From assembly GCA_903904885.1 (NCBI GenBank), contig CAIVED010000014.1, positions 1 to 53,958 of the forward strand: a stretch of DNA of 53,958 nt, written 5' to 3'. Positions 34,021 to 46,000 of this stretch are shown here, in pieces. The stretch is from an uncultured archaeon (GTDB lineage: Archaea > Nanobdellota > Nanobdellia > Woesearchaeales > CAIVOO01). A model generated the notes under the pieces. The model was not told the origin of the DNA. It did not search any database and saw only the letters and a list, made by a program, of their open reading frames with translations. The stretch's first letter is position 1. Each line of letters begins with the position of its first letter. Made by a program: the position numbers and the translations under genes.

Positions 34021-34190
34021 TAAACAAAATCCACTTTTTCTGGCGCGGTCCTAATTCACAATTCTTTTATCTAACCTAATGCGCGATTGCCGGAACCGCA
34101 GAAAATAACACAAATCGAACGCACCAAAACCCCCCAGAAGCCCCAAAATGCCAGTTTGAGAGTTTTGTCCTAGTTTAATGACGAAAATAG
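34021..34190. other. Non-coding region with a long imperfect inverted repeat
   Basis: No gene seen. TTTTCT plus GCGGT (34036-34049) can pair with ACCGC plus AGAAAA (34095-34105), an 11-bp arm with a small internal bulge and a roughly 45-nt loop. It may be a small RNA or the remains of one. The rest is C-rich with no frame or promoter recognised. Confidence 0.35.
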
Positions 34191-34194
34191 AAAG

Positions 34195-34204
34195 GTTTAT
34201 AAAG
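34195..34204 (+). promoter_or_regulatory. TATA box for the 1250-aa gene
   Basis: GTTTATAAAG predicts transcription starting near 34225, giving a short leader before GTG 34233 or ATG 34242. Confidence 0.6.
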
Positions 34205-34241
34205 GGGCGATACTCTAAGTAGTCACAAAGCAGTGGTAAAA

Positions 34242-37200
34242 ATGACTGAAAAAGCAGAAGCGCTCCCACAAAACAGAGTAGAGCTAAAAACAGGAACCTA
34301 CGACATCAAAGTAGTCCGAAGGTCACCTGAAGGGCTGATTAAAGAAGACAGCCTGATAAGAATCCCAAACCAGTACGGGAAAGAAATCTCTGTGGCAATC
34401 TCCGGAAACAGGATAAGTATTGCAGACGCAGGAAGCGTAGTTCACTTAAATGAAAGAACGCTTGCTGAAAAAAATTTCAGGTCAATTCTTCTGGGCGAAA
34501 GATTCTCAATTGTTCCCCATAACCCTGAATCAATAACTGAGGTCATAGACCAAACCTTGCAGACAACCGCTGAAATTTCTCCCGGCCTTGAATACAATCC
34601 TACGAGATACCTGCAAAGCGTTCTTGAAGAACTGGACATACTTGAGCATGTTCAGGAGAAAGACCTCAGGGACATCAACAAAATTGCAGCAGCAGCCTTT
34701 CTCATGGACACATTGGGCTATTTCAGGGTTGAGAAGCAAATAGACCCGTTCACTGGAGAAACATTGCCCGATGAAGAAAAAGAAATTTCACGAACACCCG
34801 AAGAACTGCGTGTGATTTCCCAGAAAATAAAGTGCGACTACAAAACAGTCGCAGACACATTCGAACAGATAAAAAAAATAAGGCAAGCCACAAGGCACTC
34901 AAAAGGCAATCCGGAGAGAGTTATTGAGAGCCTTAAAAAACCTGAGAAGGAGAGAACAAACAAGCTGGCAAGATTTGACCTTGCATTTGGCCTTCCGTAC
35001 ATTGCCATCGCATACAATGACCTGTTCGGCAAAAGCGCGGCATTTGAATTCCTGACCTCCTATTTTGGGGAAGACATCAGGAAAGAGTATGAGCTTGAGG
35101 GGAGATTAAAGCAGGCGCTGACCGGCAGCGGCGCAGTATTCAAAACCCCCACCCAGGAGGAAGTTGAAAAAGCAATAGAAATCCATACTAGCTACAACCG
35201 GCTGAAAGAAAAGCTCGGGAAAGAGCTTCCAAAAAGGATAATTGAAGCAAATCTCAACGAGATGGAACTCCTTACAGGGCTGCATTTCTACAGGGATACG
35301 ATAATAATTGACCCCACAGACACTCTCCCTTTAATTTCAGAGTATGAGGTGATTGAAAGAACGCACAAATCTGAAAGCGGGGAAAAAACAAAGACCAGGC
35401 ATTACTTCCTGAAAGGCAAAGAAATTTCGCTTGCAAGGGCTGAGGGGAAAACAAGATATTTCAATTACAAAAAACGGATAAAAGAAGAGGTATCATCCCA
35501 AAAAGAGATAAGTGAAAAACCTGTTCTGCTTGAATTTGAAGAAGAGGTTCGGGGATGCACCAAAAAGACGGTCAGAAAAGACTACCTGGCCATTGCTCCG
35601 GGAGAAGATTCAGTCGAACAGGTAAATGCGGCATTCCAAACAGCAAAAGAAGAATCCGAAAAAGGGAGAAAAATCAAAGTTTACCTTTACGGAGATGAAA
35701 TCGAGGAAACAAAGCAGCTTAGGATTCTTGCAGAACATCCGTCTGCAATTGATGCAGTAGCTGTCCTTAAAAAAAGCGGGGATTTTGGTAAAATAGGGAT
35801 TCTTGATGTTGGTGAAATCGGAAACGGCATTGAAGAGAGAATAAATTTTAATGACATTTTCCTGTTTGCAAAATACGGCATCGCCCCCCGAAGGGAATTT
35901 CAGGCCTCAGAGGCAGGCCTGCTTTCAAAATTGGAAAAGATGGTCAATGAGCAGCACGAATTTGAAATTAAACCGGACAACCAGATAAAGTATCATATAA
36001 GCATAGGGAGCCTCAGGCTCGGAGAGATACTGCTGCCGGAAAATATCACAATTGAAACATTAACCAGGATGAACCTTCTGGAAGCGCTGTCCAAGCAAAA
36101 AACTGAGAAAGAGGATTCTGCAGAAAGATTGAAAGCTGACAAGTTCATAGAACTATATGACCTGATGCCTGAAGAATTCAAAATGCCAAACCAGGACATT
36201 GAGGCAATCCAATACCTAATCGATTTGGAAAGGGAGCACAGCGAGCCAGCAAGCCCAAAGATATCTGCGGGAGAAAACCCGACGCCGATAGAAGAAACAA
36301 AAGTAAGCCCAAAGATATTTGTAGGCGAAGACCTGGCTTTGATAGAAGAAACAAGAAAAAGCCTTGAGGGAAAAGCCCATAAGGCATCGATACGGTTCAT
36401 AGATGCCCAAAGAGAAAACAAAAAAAGGTATATTGTAAAAAGAAAAACTCTTGGCTCAGAAGCGGGGTATGAAGACCTGGGGGTTATCACAACAAACAAT
36501 GACATTTCCAGAATTAACAGGCTTTCGCTTAACCAATACGGGAGCATTTCTGGGGCAGAGAGAGAAGACCTGGTTAGCCTGACCAAGGCAAAATTCACGG
36601 GAATAGAATATTCCCCGGAAAACGGCGGCGTGTGGATTGAAAAAAGGGAAAGGCTTGAACAGGTTGTTGAAAAGTTCTATCAGATAATTGGCAAAACCGC
36701 TGAAGAGATGGGGATAGACCTTACTTTCATAAGGATTACCGACCGGGCGAGAAAAAGATTCCATGACCAGCTGCTTGACAACTACCAGGACAAAATCCTG
36801 GATAAGGATGAAAAAGCCAGTTTGGACAAAGAAATGAAATTGCTCGGGATAAATCCGGACCAGGTAAGAAAAATGTTTTTTCATACAGAATACCTGCTGG
36901 AGAGGGGGCTTATGGAACCAACTCTCAGCCTGCTTGCAGGTTTTGTTGAGGATTCGCACCTGGACCTTATTGAAGGCGCCTTAACCGAATGGTACATCAA
37001 GATGCTTGAAGCAGAAAACATAAACAAAGACCTGCTGGCGTTCATCAATGCAAGGGCAAGAAATTCCGTAGACACAATTGCGCATGCCTCGCCGGAAATT
37101 CAAACCATGCTGAAGTATGTTGAAAACAGCATAATACGGGACAACAGAAGCAAAGAAGACGATAAAAAACTGCTTAAAGCGCTCGCATTGCTTGAGATAC

Positions 37201-37994
37201 CTCCGCACCAGAAAGAAGATGCTTATACCACTATGAGAACGGACTATGAAGCATTTGCAACGGATTTCTCTGCAAGGGTCGTTCATATCCCAAATGCGGG
37301 AGAGAGCGTTCCCCAGGCAAGGTTTTTCAAATTTTATCACACTACAAAGGATGGGATTAAGCAAAGGGCAAACCAGCTGGGGGATGTTGCAAATAAGCTG
37401 GTTCCTATTGAAAAGGTTTTTTACAACAGCATATTTTTCGGGCTGGGAGAGGAGGATATAGCAAAGTATGTCCAGGCAATGGTAGGGTTGGATAAAGATA
37501 CAAGAAAAATGATTGTTTCAAACATGTCAACCTATGCTGACAGCCAGGATTTAATGAAGAGATACAGAGGGAGATTCCTGAGAGAACTAAATGAAAAAAT
37601 CCTTAGCGAGGAAACAATGAAATTTGTAACGCACCACAACGTGATTGGCCATGCTCTTGAATTTATGGACAATGCTATTGACAGCGTAATACCTTCTGAA
37701 GATGGAGAAACCACTCCTAATGGCCCGGCAATTCCTGTAAAAAAATCAAAGGATGCCATAATGCCTGCCATAGTGGAACAGGTTTTTGAGCTGAAAAAAA
37801 GGCTGTTTGATGAATACACCCGTGAAGATGAAGAAGAAAAAAGGACAAACGGAGCAGAAGAAAAAACAGAAAACCCATCGCTGAACATAACTGATGAAGA
37901 TTGGAATAACACGTTCGGAGAAGAAAACGGAGCTGTGGAACCGCAAAAGGAACCTCCAAAAGATGAAACTGATTTCGGCGATTTAAATGATTAA
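34242..37994 (+). CDS. Very large soluble protein of unknown function
   Basis: A 1250-aa protein with no signal peptide, no membrane segment and almost no Cys, so it is cytoplasmic. I start at ATG 34242; GTG 34233 is in frame. A beta-rich N-terminus (residues about 10-75) is followed by long helical regions, a central alpha/beta part near 440-620, two copies of an 18-residue repeat at about 671-706, and a helical second half. The C-terminal 60 residues are acidic and disordered (DEDWNNTFGEENG). I find no P-loop, nuclease or protease motif. It precedes the pilin-signal protein and the 2262-aa protein on the same strand, but with a separate promoter for the pair. Function unknown. Confidence 0.85.
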   Translation: MTEKAEALPQNRVELKTGTYDIKVVRRSPEGLIKEDSLIRIPNQYGKEISVAISGNRISIADAGSVVHLNERTLAEKNFRSILLGERFSIVPHNPESITEVIDQTLQTTAEISPGLEYNPTRYLQSVLEELDILEHVQEKDLRDINKIAAAAFLMDTLGYFRVEKQIDPFTGETLPDEEKEISRTPEELRVISQKIKCDYKTVADTFEQIKKIRQATRHSKGNPERVIESLKKPEKERTNKLARFDLAFGLPYIAIAYNDLFGKSAAFEFLTSYFGEDIRKEYELEGRLKQALTGSGAVFKTPTQEEVEKAIEIHTSYNRLKEKLGKELPKRIIEANLNEMELLTGLHFYRDTIIIDPTDTLPLISEYEVIERTHKSESGEKTKTRHYFLKGKEISLARAEGKTRYFNYKKRIKEEVSSQKEISEKPVLLEFEEEVRGCTKKTVRKDYLAIAPGEDSVEQVNAAFQTAKEESEKGRKIKVYLYGDEIEETKQLRILAEHPSAIDAVAVLKKSGDFGKIGILDVGEIGNGIEERINFNDIFLFAKYGIAPRREFQASEAGLLSKLEKMVNEQHEFEIKPDNQIKYHISIGSLRLGEILLPENITIETLTRMNLLEALSKQKTEKEDSAERLKADKFIELYDLMPEEFKMPNQDIEAIQYLIDLEREHSEPASPKISAGENPTPIEETKVSPKIFVGEDLALIEETRKSLEGKAHKASIRFIDAQRENKKRYIVKRKTLGSEAGYEDLGVITTNNDISRINRLSLNQYGSISGAEREDLVSLTKAKFTGIEYSPENGGVWIEKRERLEQVVEKFYQIIGKTAEEMGIDLTFIRITDRARKRFHDQLLDNYQDKILDKDEKASLDKEMKLLGINPDQVRKMFFHTEYLLERGLMEPTLSLLAGFVEDSHLDLIEGALTEWYIKMLEAENINKDLLAFINARARNSVDTIAHASPEIQTMLKYVENSIIRDNRSKEDDKKLLKALALLEIPPHQKEDAYTTMRTDYEAFATDFSARVVHIPNAGESVPQARFFKFYHTTKDGIKQRANQLGDVANKLVPIEKVFYNSIFFGLGEEDIAKYVQAMVGLDKDTRKMIVSNMSTYADSQDLMKRYRGRFLRELNEKILSEETMKFVTHHNVIGHALEFMDNAIDSVIPSEDGETTPNGPAIPVKKSKDAIMPAIVEQVFELKKRLFDEYTREDEEEKRTNGAEEKTENPSLNITDEDWNNTFGEENGAVEPQKEPPKDETDFGDLND
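36252..36359 (+). repeat. Tandem 54-bp repeat inside the 1250-aa gene
   Basis: Two adjacent 54-bp units encode SPKISAGENPTPIEETKV and SPKIFVGEDLALIEETRK. They are in frame, so the protein gains 18 residues in a linker between its two halves. Confidence 0.75.
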
Positions 37995-38028
37995 GAATAT
38001 TAAAGATATTACTTAATTAGTAGAAATC

Positions 38029-38037
38029 TTTAAAAAC
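38029..38037 (+). promoter_or_regulatory. TATA box for the pilin-signal protein operon
   Basis: CTTTAAAAA lies 27-35 nt before the ATG at 38064. Confidence 0.55.
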
Positions 38038-38063
38038 AAACTCTCCTTTTAAACGCCCCATAC

Positions 38064-40013
38064 ATGAAAAAAAGGGGCCAAATTACAGTTTTCATAGTTA
38101 TAGGCATTATTGTGCTTCTTTTAATTGCGATTGTCTTCTTTTTCAGGGGGGAGCAGGCAGGGCTCCAGCCGAAAAAGCCCATTGAGCAGAAACTCGGGCC
38201 GGTTGAGCAGTACATCCAGTCCTGCGTTGAAAGCATATCAACCGATGCAGTCGAGCAGATGGGCCAAAAGGGGGGATATGTTTACACCCCAACCGAGCTT
38301 GAAAATTATGTAGAGGCTCACATCATTGAGGACCGGCTTGGCCTCCTGAAAGTCCCGATGTGGTACTACAAGGACAAGACCTATATGCCTTCAATTGACG
38401 AAATGCAGTACCAGATTTCCCTTTACCTGAACAATTCAATTAAAAAATGCCTTGCTGATTTTGAGCCCCTGAAAAATGAATACCAAATCAGCGAGACAGG
38501 CAATCCTGTTTTCACGGTAACAATTGCAGACGAGGACGTTGTTATTGAAACCGAATACCCCCTGGATGTTACCCTGAAGGCGAGAAATGAACAATACAAA
38601 GTTAATAAATTCTCAACACTGATCCCCGTGAGGCTGAAGAGAGTGTATTCACTTGCAAAAGCTATTTTTGAAAGTGAAAACAGCAACAACTTCCTTGAGA
38701 ACCTAACACTCCAGCTTATGACCATGAACCCCGCAATACCCTTCACAGGCATGGAATTCAGGTGCGGCAACAGGATATGGAGCGTTATCGGCATAGAAAA
38801 TGAGGTAAAAGAAGAGATTGCCACAAACATCCAGCGAATAAGGTTCAAGAACACAAACTACATCCCATTCCTCGAGCCGGAAAGCGAGTACAAGAAATTC
38901 ATCGGGCTCAAGCTTGACCCGCAGACAGGTGAGATACTGAATCTTCCGAAGAGGGATCCGCCTGTTGACTTGTATGAATATGCGCATTTCTTTTTTGATG
39001 TCACTCCGGATGATTACAAAGACCTCACAGTGGATACCATATTTTACAGGGAATGGCCTCTGGCATTGGCAGCAATCCCAAGCGAAGCGGGCCTGCTCAG
39101 GTCAGAAGAGCTGGGCAACATTGAACTTCTGAAATTCCTGTGCATTGAGATGTGGCATTTTATCTACGACCTTTCATACAATGTTGAATTCGCGGTAAGG
39201 GATGACCAGTCATTCGGCGGCAAGGGATACACTTTCAAGTTCGCAACTCCGGTAATAATAAAGCATGACCGGGCCATGAAGCTTCCATTGTCAGCGAGGG
39301 CGTTCATCAGCCCTGCCATATCATCCGGCATCTGCGCAAATGCAGGCACAGGCCCCATGGAAATAAGGGCCTATGACAAGGTTACAAGGGAGGAACTTTC
39401 GGGCGTTAACATAACATACAAATGCCTGAACCAGGTCTGCAATCTCGGGAAGACAAGGGCAGACTTCGGCGTGAACAGGCTGAGGACATCACTGCCCGCA
39501 GGATGCGGCAACCCCCAGATAATCGCGGAAGCAGACAGCTACATTGCAGGCCAGACCTATGCGCCGCAGACCGGCAAGGTGGAAATCCCGATGGTGCCCC
39601 TCAAGAAATATTCTTTCAATGTCATGAAGATACTGTCCATAAACAAGGAGGAGACAGCCCTGCTTCCGGATGAGGTTGTCCTGATAACCCTCAAAAACAA
39701 GGACTACAATTACGAGGAGAGCATAATGTTCCCGGACATAACGGGAGGCAACCTTTCAGAGCTAAACTTAATATATGACAGCACAACATACCAGATGGAC
39801 ATGTTCATCTCAAAAGGGGACAATTACGTTGGCGGCTGGACAGGCAGCTGGACAGTTTCCGCAAAGGACCTGTTTGACACGGACTTCATAAATTTCAGGG
39901 CCTATGAAAAAATACCATACCCTTCATCGGACGAGGAAATTATAGGGATGCTTACAGAGGTGGGCCAGGAATCCCAAAATTATCCGCCCCAGTTTGGAGT
40001 AAAAAATGAATAA
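38064..40013 (+). CDS. Extracellular protein with a class III (pilin-like) signal
   Basis: A 649-aa protein. MKKRGQITVFIVIGIIVLLL matches the type IV pilin/archaellin signal, where a FlaK/PibD-type peptidase cuts after the basic K/R-G and the hydrophobic stretch stays as the assembly helix. Here the helix spans residues about 7-28. The remaining 620 residues are far longer than a pilin and look mixed alpha/beta, with Cys at about 56 and 133, near FRCGNR, and CIEMWHF; then ICANAGTGP and a beta-sandwich C-terminal third (ISAGVNITYKC-like strands near 440-460). The stop overlaps the next ATG by 8 nt, so it is coupled to the 2262-aa secreted gene. A minor-pilin-like anchor for that protein is an inference. 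Confidence 0.8.
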   Translation: MKKRGQITVFIVIGIIVLLLIAIVFFFRGEQAGLQPKKPIEQKLGPVEQYIQSCVESISTDAVEQMGQKGGYVYTPTELENYVEAHIIEDRLGLLKVPMWYYKDKTYMPSIDEMQYQISLYLNNSIKKCLADFEPLKNEYQISETGNPVFTVTIADEDVVIETEYPLDVTLKARNEQYKVNKFSTLIPVRLKRVYSLAKAIFESENSNNFLENLTLQLMTMNPAIPFTGMEFRCGNRIWSVIGIENEVKEEIATNIQRIRFKNTNYIPFLEPESEYKKFIGLKLDPQTGEILNLPKRDPPVDLYEYAHFFFDVTPDDYKDLTVDTIFYREWPLALAAIPSEAGLLRSEELGNIELLKFLCIEMWHFIYDLSYNVEFAVRDDQSFGGKGYTFKFATPVIIKHDRAMKLPLSARAFISPAISSGICANAGTGPMEIRAYDKVTREELSGVNITYKCLNQVCNLGKTRADFGVNRLRTSLPAGCGNPQIIAEADSYIAGQTYAPQTGKVEIPMVPLKKYSFNVMKILSINKEETALLPDEVVLITLKNKDYNYEESIMFPDITGGNLSELNLIYDSTTYQMDMFISKGDNYVGGWTGSWTVSAKDLFDTDFINFRAYEKIPYPSSDEEIIGMLTEVGQESQNYPPQFGVKNE

Positions 40014-43000
40014 GCCGCTGATTGCATTGTTCATGTCGGCAATCATAATACTGACCACGGTTTACACAGCGCAGGCTCTGCAGATAACCTTCAATCCCTC
40101 GCTGTCAAATGTAACCCACAATTCTGCATTGATAGCCTGGCAGACAGACGCGCCGGCAAATTCAACGCTGGCCTACTGGAACGCAGCAGGCAATGCAACA
40201 AACGAAACAATAACACTTTCAGAAGCAAACCTAACGCTGAATCATTCCTATACTCTTGCGGGGCTTAATGCAACCACGGCCTACAGGTACTGGTTTGCGT
40301 CCTCATCGCTTAATGAAACCGGGGTAATGAACAACTCGAATAATTTTTATGATTTCACAACCCTGAACATAACCCCTGTTGCGCTTTTCATAAACGCAAC
40401 AATACCCCTGAATTACAACAGCCCGAGGCTTACAATTTCAGGGACAACTTCCCCGAATGCGCTTGTCCACGCCTACGCAAACCCTGACCCGTCGAGGGTT
40501 GGCATTTCCTTTTACGACAGGGAGACATTTGCCGACGAAAACGGCAATTTCACTGTCTACGAGCTTCCGCTGGATGCCTCGAGGACCAACAACACAGTTG
40601 TTCTCTGGGCAAGGGACGATAAGGGGAACACAACATCAATTTCAGGACAGGTGCATCTTGACCTTATCCCCGCGAATGTTTCATATTTCATCCCGCCGAC
40701 CACAAGAACCGGCAGCATAAACATCAGCGGAACAACCAACGAGAACATAACTATCGAGATCTACGCCGGCGCCTTTGTCAACGGCACCGCTCCTGTGCTT
40801 AATGAAACAAACCTTGCCCTCAACCAGACAGTCATCCTTGCCAACGGAACAAACACAACACCTTTCCTATTCAATATTGCAATGCCCGGCGACAAAAACC
40901 TTGTCCTGTTCAACGCAAGGGACCTGGGCGGAAATCTGATAACCAGCAACGCTACAGTAATCTCTGACACAATCCCTCCGACATTCGAAGTGCCCACAAG
41001 CCTTGATGCCTACAGCCCGACATATACGCTTGGCGTTGAGATAGAAGGAAAAATTTCAGAGGCAGGGAAAGTCATTGCATTTGTAAACGGCGACCAGCAG
41101 GTCACTGAAAAAACAGATGAAAACGGAAAGTTCAAGATAACAGTAACCCTGCAAAAAGCGGTCATAAACAAGGTCAATGATTCAAAATTCACAGCAGCCT
41201 ACGGCTCGTTCATAAACCAGACTTACATTGACACCTATCCAAATTTTGTCACGCTTATGGCAGTCGACCAGGTCGGCAACACCCAAAACCTTACAGGAAC
41301 GATAACCTACACACCCTGCGGATTTGGCACATGGTGGAGCGTGAATGAGGGAAGAAACCCCCAGGACTATGTCATGCCAACCATGCTTTCGCCCCAGATG
41401 CTTCTTGACGGCAATGCGCAGATTTCATACAGCTACATACTGAAGTGGCAGGGTTTCGGCAATTACACATTTGTTTCCTCAAACGTGAAGCTGGCCCCGC
41501 TTAGCCAGATATACAAGGACAAGTTTGATGCAGACTGGGTTTCCGGGGTTTCAACCACTTCTCCCGACGGAAAAATAGGCTACTCCGTGGTAAAGCTTAT
41601 GGCCCCGGGCTTCAATGAAAACAAGAACCTGACCTACCGGGAAAAATTAAGGAGAATAAGCGAGCATAGGATGACATCCGGGGGCTCTGCAGGAAAAATA
41701 ACCCCTGTGGGCGGCGCAAGCCCGAGCATTCAGTACGAGCCCTCAGGCAACTGCCTGATACCGCACGTAGGATGCGTAAAAGTCCCGCTTATACTTGAGA
41801 TACAGTTTGAATCAGCAGAATTTTCCAATTCCAGCGTCAGGCAGCAGACCCAGAAGGTATGCAATTTTGTTGAGGTCACTGTTGACGGCTCAATGTTTTC
41901 CATGGGAGACATACCGAGCGAATACCTCAAGAGGATGATAGCCTTCATGGAAAACATGATAGCGAACATAGAGCCTGTTGAGAAATTCCTAAAGGACACA
42001 GAAAAGATTATGCTTTACCTCTATGCCGCAGCCATAATTGGCCTCTGGTTTGTGAAATTCGGGGAGATGTTCAAATGCAAATTCTCGAAATACTTCAGCC
42101 AGGGATTCAAGGACGCTGATGCCATGCAGAACTGCTACAGGGAAGACAATACAAAAATTCCGGCATCCTACAGCAGCACCGATACAAAAAAGGAATTCAA
42201 CCAGCTGGCATGCAATTCCTGCGCAGATGCCATAAGCGCAAGAATAACATATTTGAGGTTCATGAATGCCCTCGGAGACCGGCTGTTCATGCCGTCTGTG
42301 CCGACGCTGCAAACATACATCAAGGGCGACTCAAAGAATAAGCTCCCCGGCAACTGGAAAAACAAATACTCCTGGTGCTACGGCGGAGCTGACGCATCCA
42401 ACCCAATTGGCCTGGGTGCGAGCAATTATGTTGAAATGGCCCAGATAGCCAAGCCATACCTGAAGGATACTGCAATCTGCCCTGACCTCCACATAATAAA
42501 CACAGAAGCAGTAAACAGCATATCAAACAAGCAAAGCAGCAAATTCTACAGATGCTGCGCAGCAGAATACTACCGGGAGTGGAGAAGCGGCTGCGCACTG
42601 CTTGACCCTCTTGAAGAGTCAGCCTGCGAAGCAGATGAGGCGCAATATGCAACAACAGGAAAAAAGCTTATACAGCCCGGCGAACTGACTACAAAATTAA
42701 AATGCCATACTGCCTGGAATGCAGTTGCGGGATTCTGCGACCCCCAGAGCGGCTACGTGCCTGCGCTTGTCTCGACAAACTGGATATGGAAAGACACAAC
42801 AGCTACGGGAAAAATCATAGGAAGCATTGCCGACACGAAGAAAGCATTTTTCCTTGTGGCGCCTGATTTGGGCGGCGAGAGCGGGCTGCCAAGCGTGACG
42901 AGGGCAACAGGAATTGGGCCTTCCACCAAGGGGGCCGATACATTGTCAATAGGATACATAGGGGTTGAAGCAAAAGTAGCTTCCATAACTGGAAGCACGC

Positions 43001-46000
43001 CAAGCGCCGACCAAAAGAAAACAACAGATCCCTCTCTCAGCAGCATGACAAAAGACCTTGGGACTAACATGGCTGCCTGGCAGGGTGGAAGCCCCTACCC
43101 AATTCAGTCAGGAACGGTTTACTATCCTTATTATCTAGGGGTAAACAATTGGAACTGGATTGAAGGTAATCTCTTTGACCCTTCGGTTGACTGCAACCAG
43201 TGCCTCAAGAGCGGAATTTCAGCATTGCCAAGCGCTCCTGCCGCGCCAAGCGGTGGCCCATGCGACAAGTTCAATGCATTCAAGGACAAGATAAACAGCC
43301 TAGCAAAAGACGGGATACTAGACTGGTCGCTTATGTACAACTCACAGCCCCTGAAAGACCAAGAAACCTGCAGGGTTTACAATGACATACGCTCAAAGAT
43401 GGGCATAAAAGACAAGGACTACATTATCGACCCTTCACAGCCAAACTTTTTCAGGAGCATACAGTGCATCGCAATCCCTTCAATCATCTCGCACCTTTCA
43501 ATGATGAAGAGAATTTTCACCGCGCTTAAGCAGTGCTTCCAGATAACCCTGACCACGGGGGATTCCAGCCCGACAGTTTGCAGGGATTTGCTGTCACGGC
43601 AGGTCTGCGATTTCGTATTCGAAGCGCTGAAATGCTTCACCAACAAATACAGCCTCGGCTACGGAGGGGGCAGAGAGGGAATTATCGGAAGCATAAGCAG
43701 TGTTTTCGGCGCCATGACAAGCGCAGGGGCAAGTGTTGCAAACAGCCTGCAGTCAAGATACGGCGGGGATAAATTATTCTATTCAATATTCGGGGAAAAC
43801 CGCCTGATTAATGCGATATGCATTTTCGCATTCACAGGTGAATGGATATTTGACCTTAATGCCCTAGTAGACCAGGACTTCCCGATTAACATAAACTCAA
43901 CAGTCCTGATAACCCCCGCTGAAAGGAGATTTGTATCTGCAAATCCGCTAAGCACCCCTTCGGGATTTGCATTTTACAATTACAAAATAGGAGTTGCAAT
44001 GATTGCCGGCTCAGACCTCACCTATGATGTCCAGCTGATATGCTCCAATGACTATTCCTGCTCTCCTGTTAACGGTTATGAGGGGGGAAAATGCGACTGC
44101 GTTGACGCCCATGGCGGTCAGCCGGACGTCAGGCATTTCCCGCTTACAGCATCCCCTTCGCTTTCAGCAGGGGAGGCTCTTGGCGAGGGCGGCAGGGGAA
44201 CTGTGCAGTATACCCAGTTTGAAATGCCGTACAGGTATGACAAGGTAAAAGTCCTATGGAGATGGAAGCCGTCGCCAACCACCGCAGTAAAAGAAGACTC
44301 CATGACCGTCCCGATAAAAGAAGTCGGCGGAACGCCTCCTGCAATCTGCAAATTCAGGGCAGACTTCAAGATGTTCCTGTGCGACCTGGGATTCAGCTCG
44401 GCCTACGTCATATTGCAGAGCGTTATCCCTTCCCAGCCGACATTTTACGTGGGGGACAGGGTGCAGCTGAGGTCAACAATACTGCAGAACATACCAAAGG
44501 AGGCAGAAATAGCGTGCCAGCAGAACCAATGCAATTACACAACATTCCTCCAGGTTAAGTTCACCAGGGCCAGCGACGGGAGATTGATGTGCCAGGAGCC
44601 GCCGTTAAAGGTTCCGCTTTATTCCACAACAACCTTAGGGTTTGAAACAGCCCCATCCCCAATTGATTTCCCGACAAACTGCGTATTGGGCTCAGGCATG
44701 TTTGACACCACTGCAACATCCTGGCAGCCCCATGCAATTTTAGGCTCAATAGACATACAGCCAAACCTAAGGAGCGTAAGCTCCCAGGGAGACTACATGA
44801 TTATTGCGGCAAAAACAGGGAGCAGCATCAATTATCATATCTGCAGGATAACCCCTGAGGAATTCCAGTACAACCGGTTCTCTGTTTCAAGCAACTTTTA
44901 CAATGAAAAAAGCTGCAAGCCGCTTGGCACGGGCCTAACCAGCATCACCGCAGACAACGGAGCCATATTTGACATAAGAACACAGCCCTCCCCATTACCG
45001 GGTTCCTGCAGCATAACCGTAATGCAGGGCAGCGCAATAAGCGGAGCTCCGGGAACAATGAACCTGTGCAACCAGATAGCCGGCACTGAAGGGATTTCAG
45101 CAATAACTGTTGAAGCCAAACAGGAAGGTGCAACAAGCATAAGCGGCGAGAGCATCTGGAACTGGGAGGCAACACTTCTCAAGATTGACCTCACCGCAGA
45201 CCCCAACAGCGGCATGCAGATAGTCGGGGCAGGGGCGTCCTCGCAGATTGTTGTTGCAAACGGAGTGCCCCAGAGAAAAACAGGAACACTTCTTGTGCGA
45301 AATGTTCAAAGCACATCGCCTGAGGCTGTAAAGCCTCCTCAGCCAACAGCAGCAGTTACTCTGCCAGCCACCATAACATCCAATGGAGAGAATTGCGCAG
45401 TTGATACCACTGGGGCAGAAATTAAGGTATCCTGCGGCAGCAATGTTTATTATTTTGGCAAAGCTACAAAAATGCCGTCAGCCTATTCAACAGACAGCGG
45501 CAAAACAAGGCATGAGTTCAATATTGAGCCTGTTGAGGTTTCTGCTGAGGAAAAAGCAGCCATGACAAGAGCATCGCAAATATCCAGCCAGCTCCTGGCG
45601 CAGCCAGCAGCTGCTGGGCCATCGCCGGCAGCAACTCCTCCTGCAGCACCAACTGCACCTGTCGCTGCTGAAATGGCAACAATAGGCACGAGTTCGGATC
45701 TCGATGCAATTAAAACGCAAAATATTCCTACTGTGATTTACGTCTCTGGAACCGACTGCTCGCTATGTACGGAGTTTAGTTCAAAAATCTGGCCAACCCT
45801 GACAAAAGAAACATTCTGCACAAAGGTGAAAATGGCAGAGGTCAAAAAAACAACGAGCGCAGGCAATGCTCTCATGGTGCAATTGCAAGCCGCAGGCATA
45901 AAATTCCAGGGCACCCCAAGCGGTTTCTTATTATATGGCAGCAATACGCCAATAGAAATCAAAAAGCTGTGGGACCAGGGAATCAGCGAAAGCGCAGTTA

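Noticed and set aside
42320-42655. 111-aa minus-strand frame and similar ones opposite the 2262-aa gene
   Set aside because: Shadows of a GC-rich, Cys-rich coding region with no promoter.
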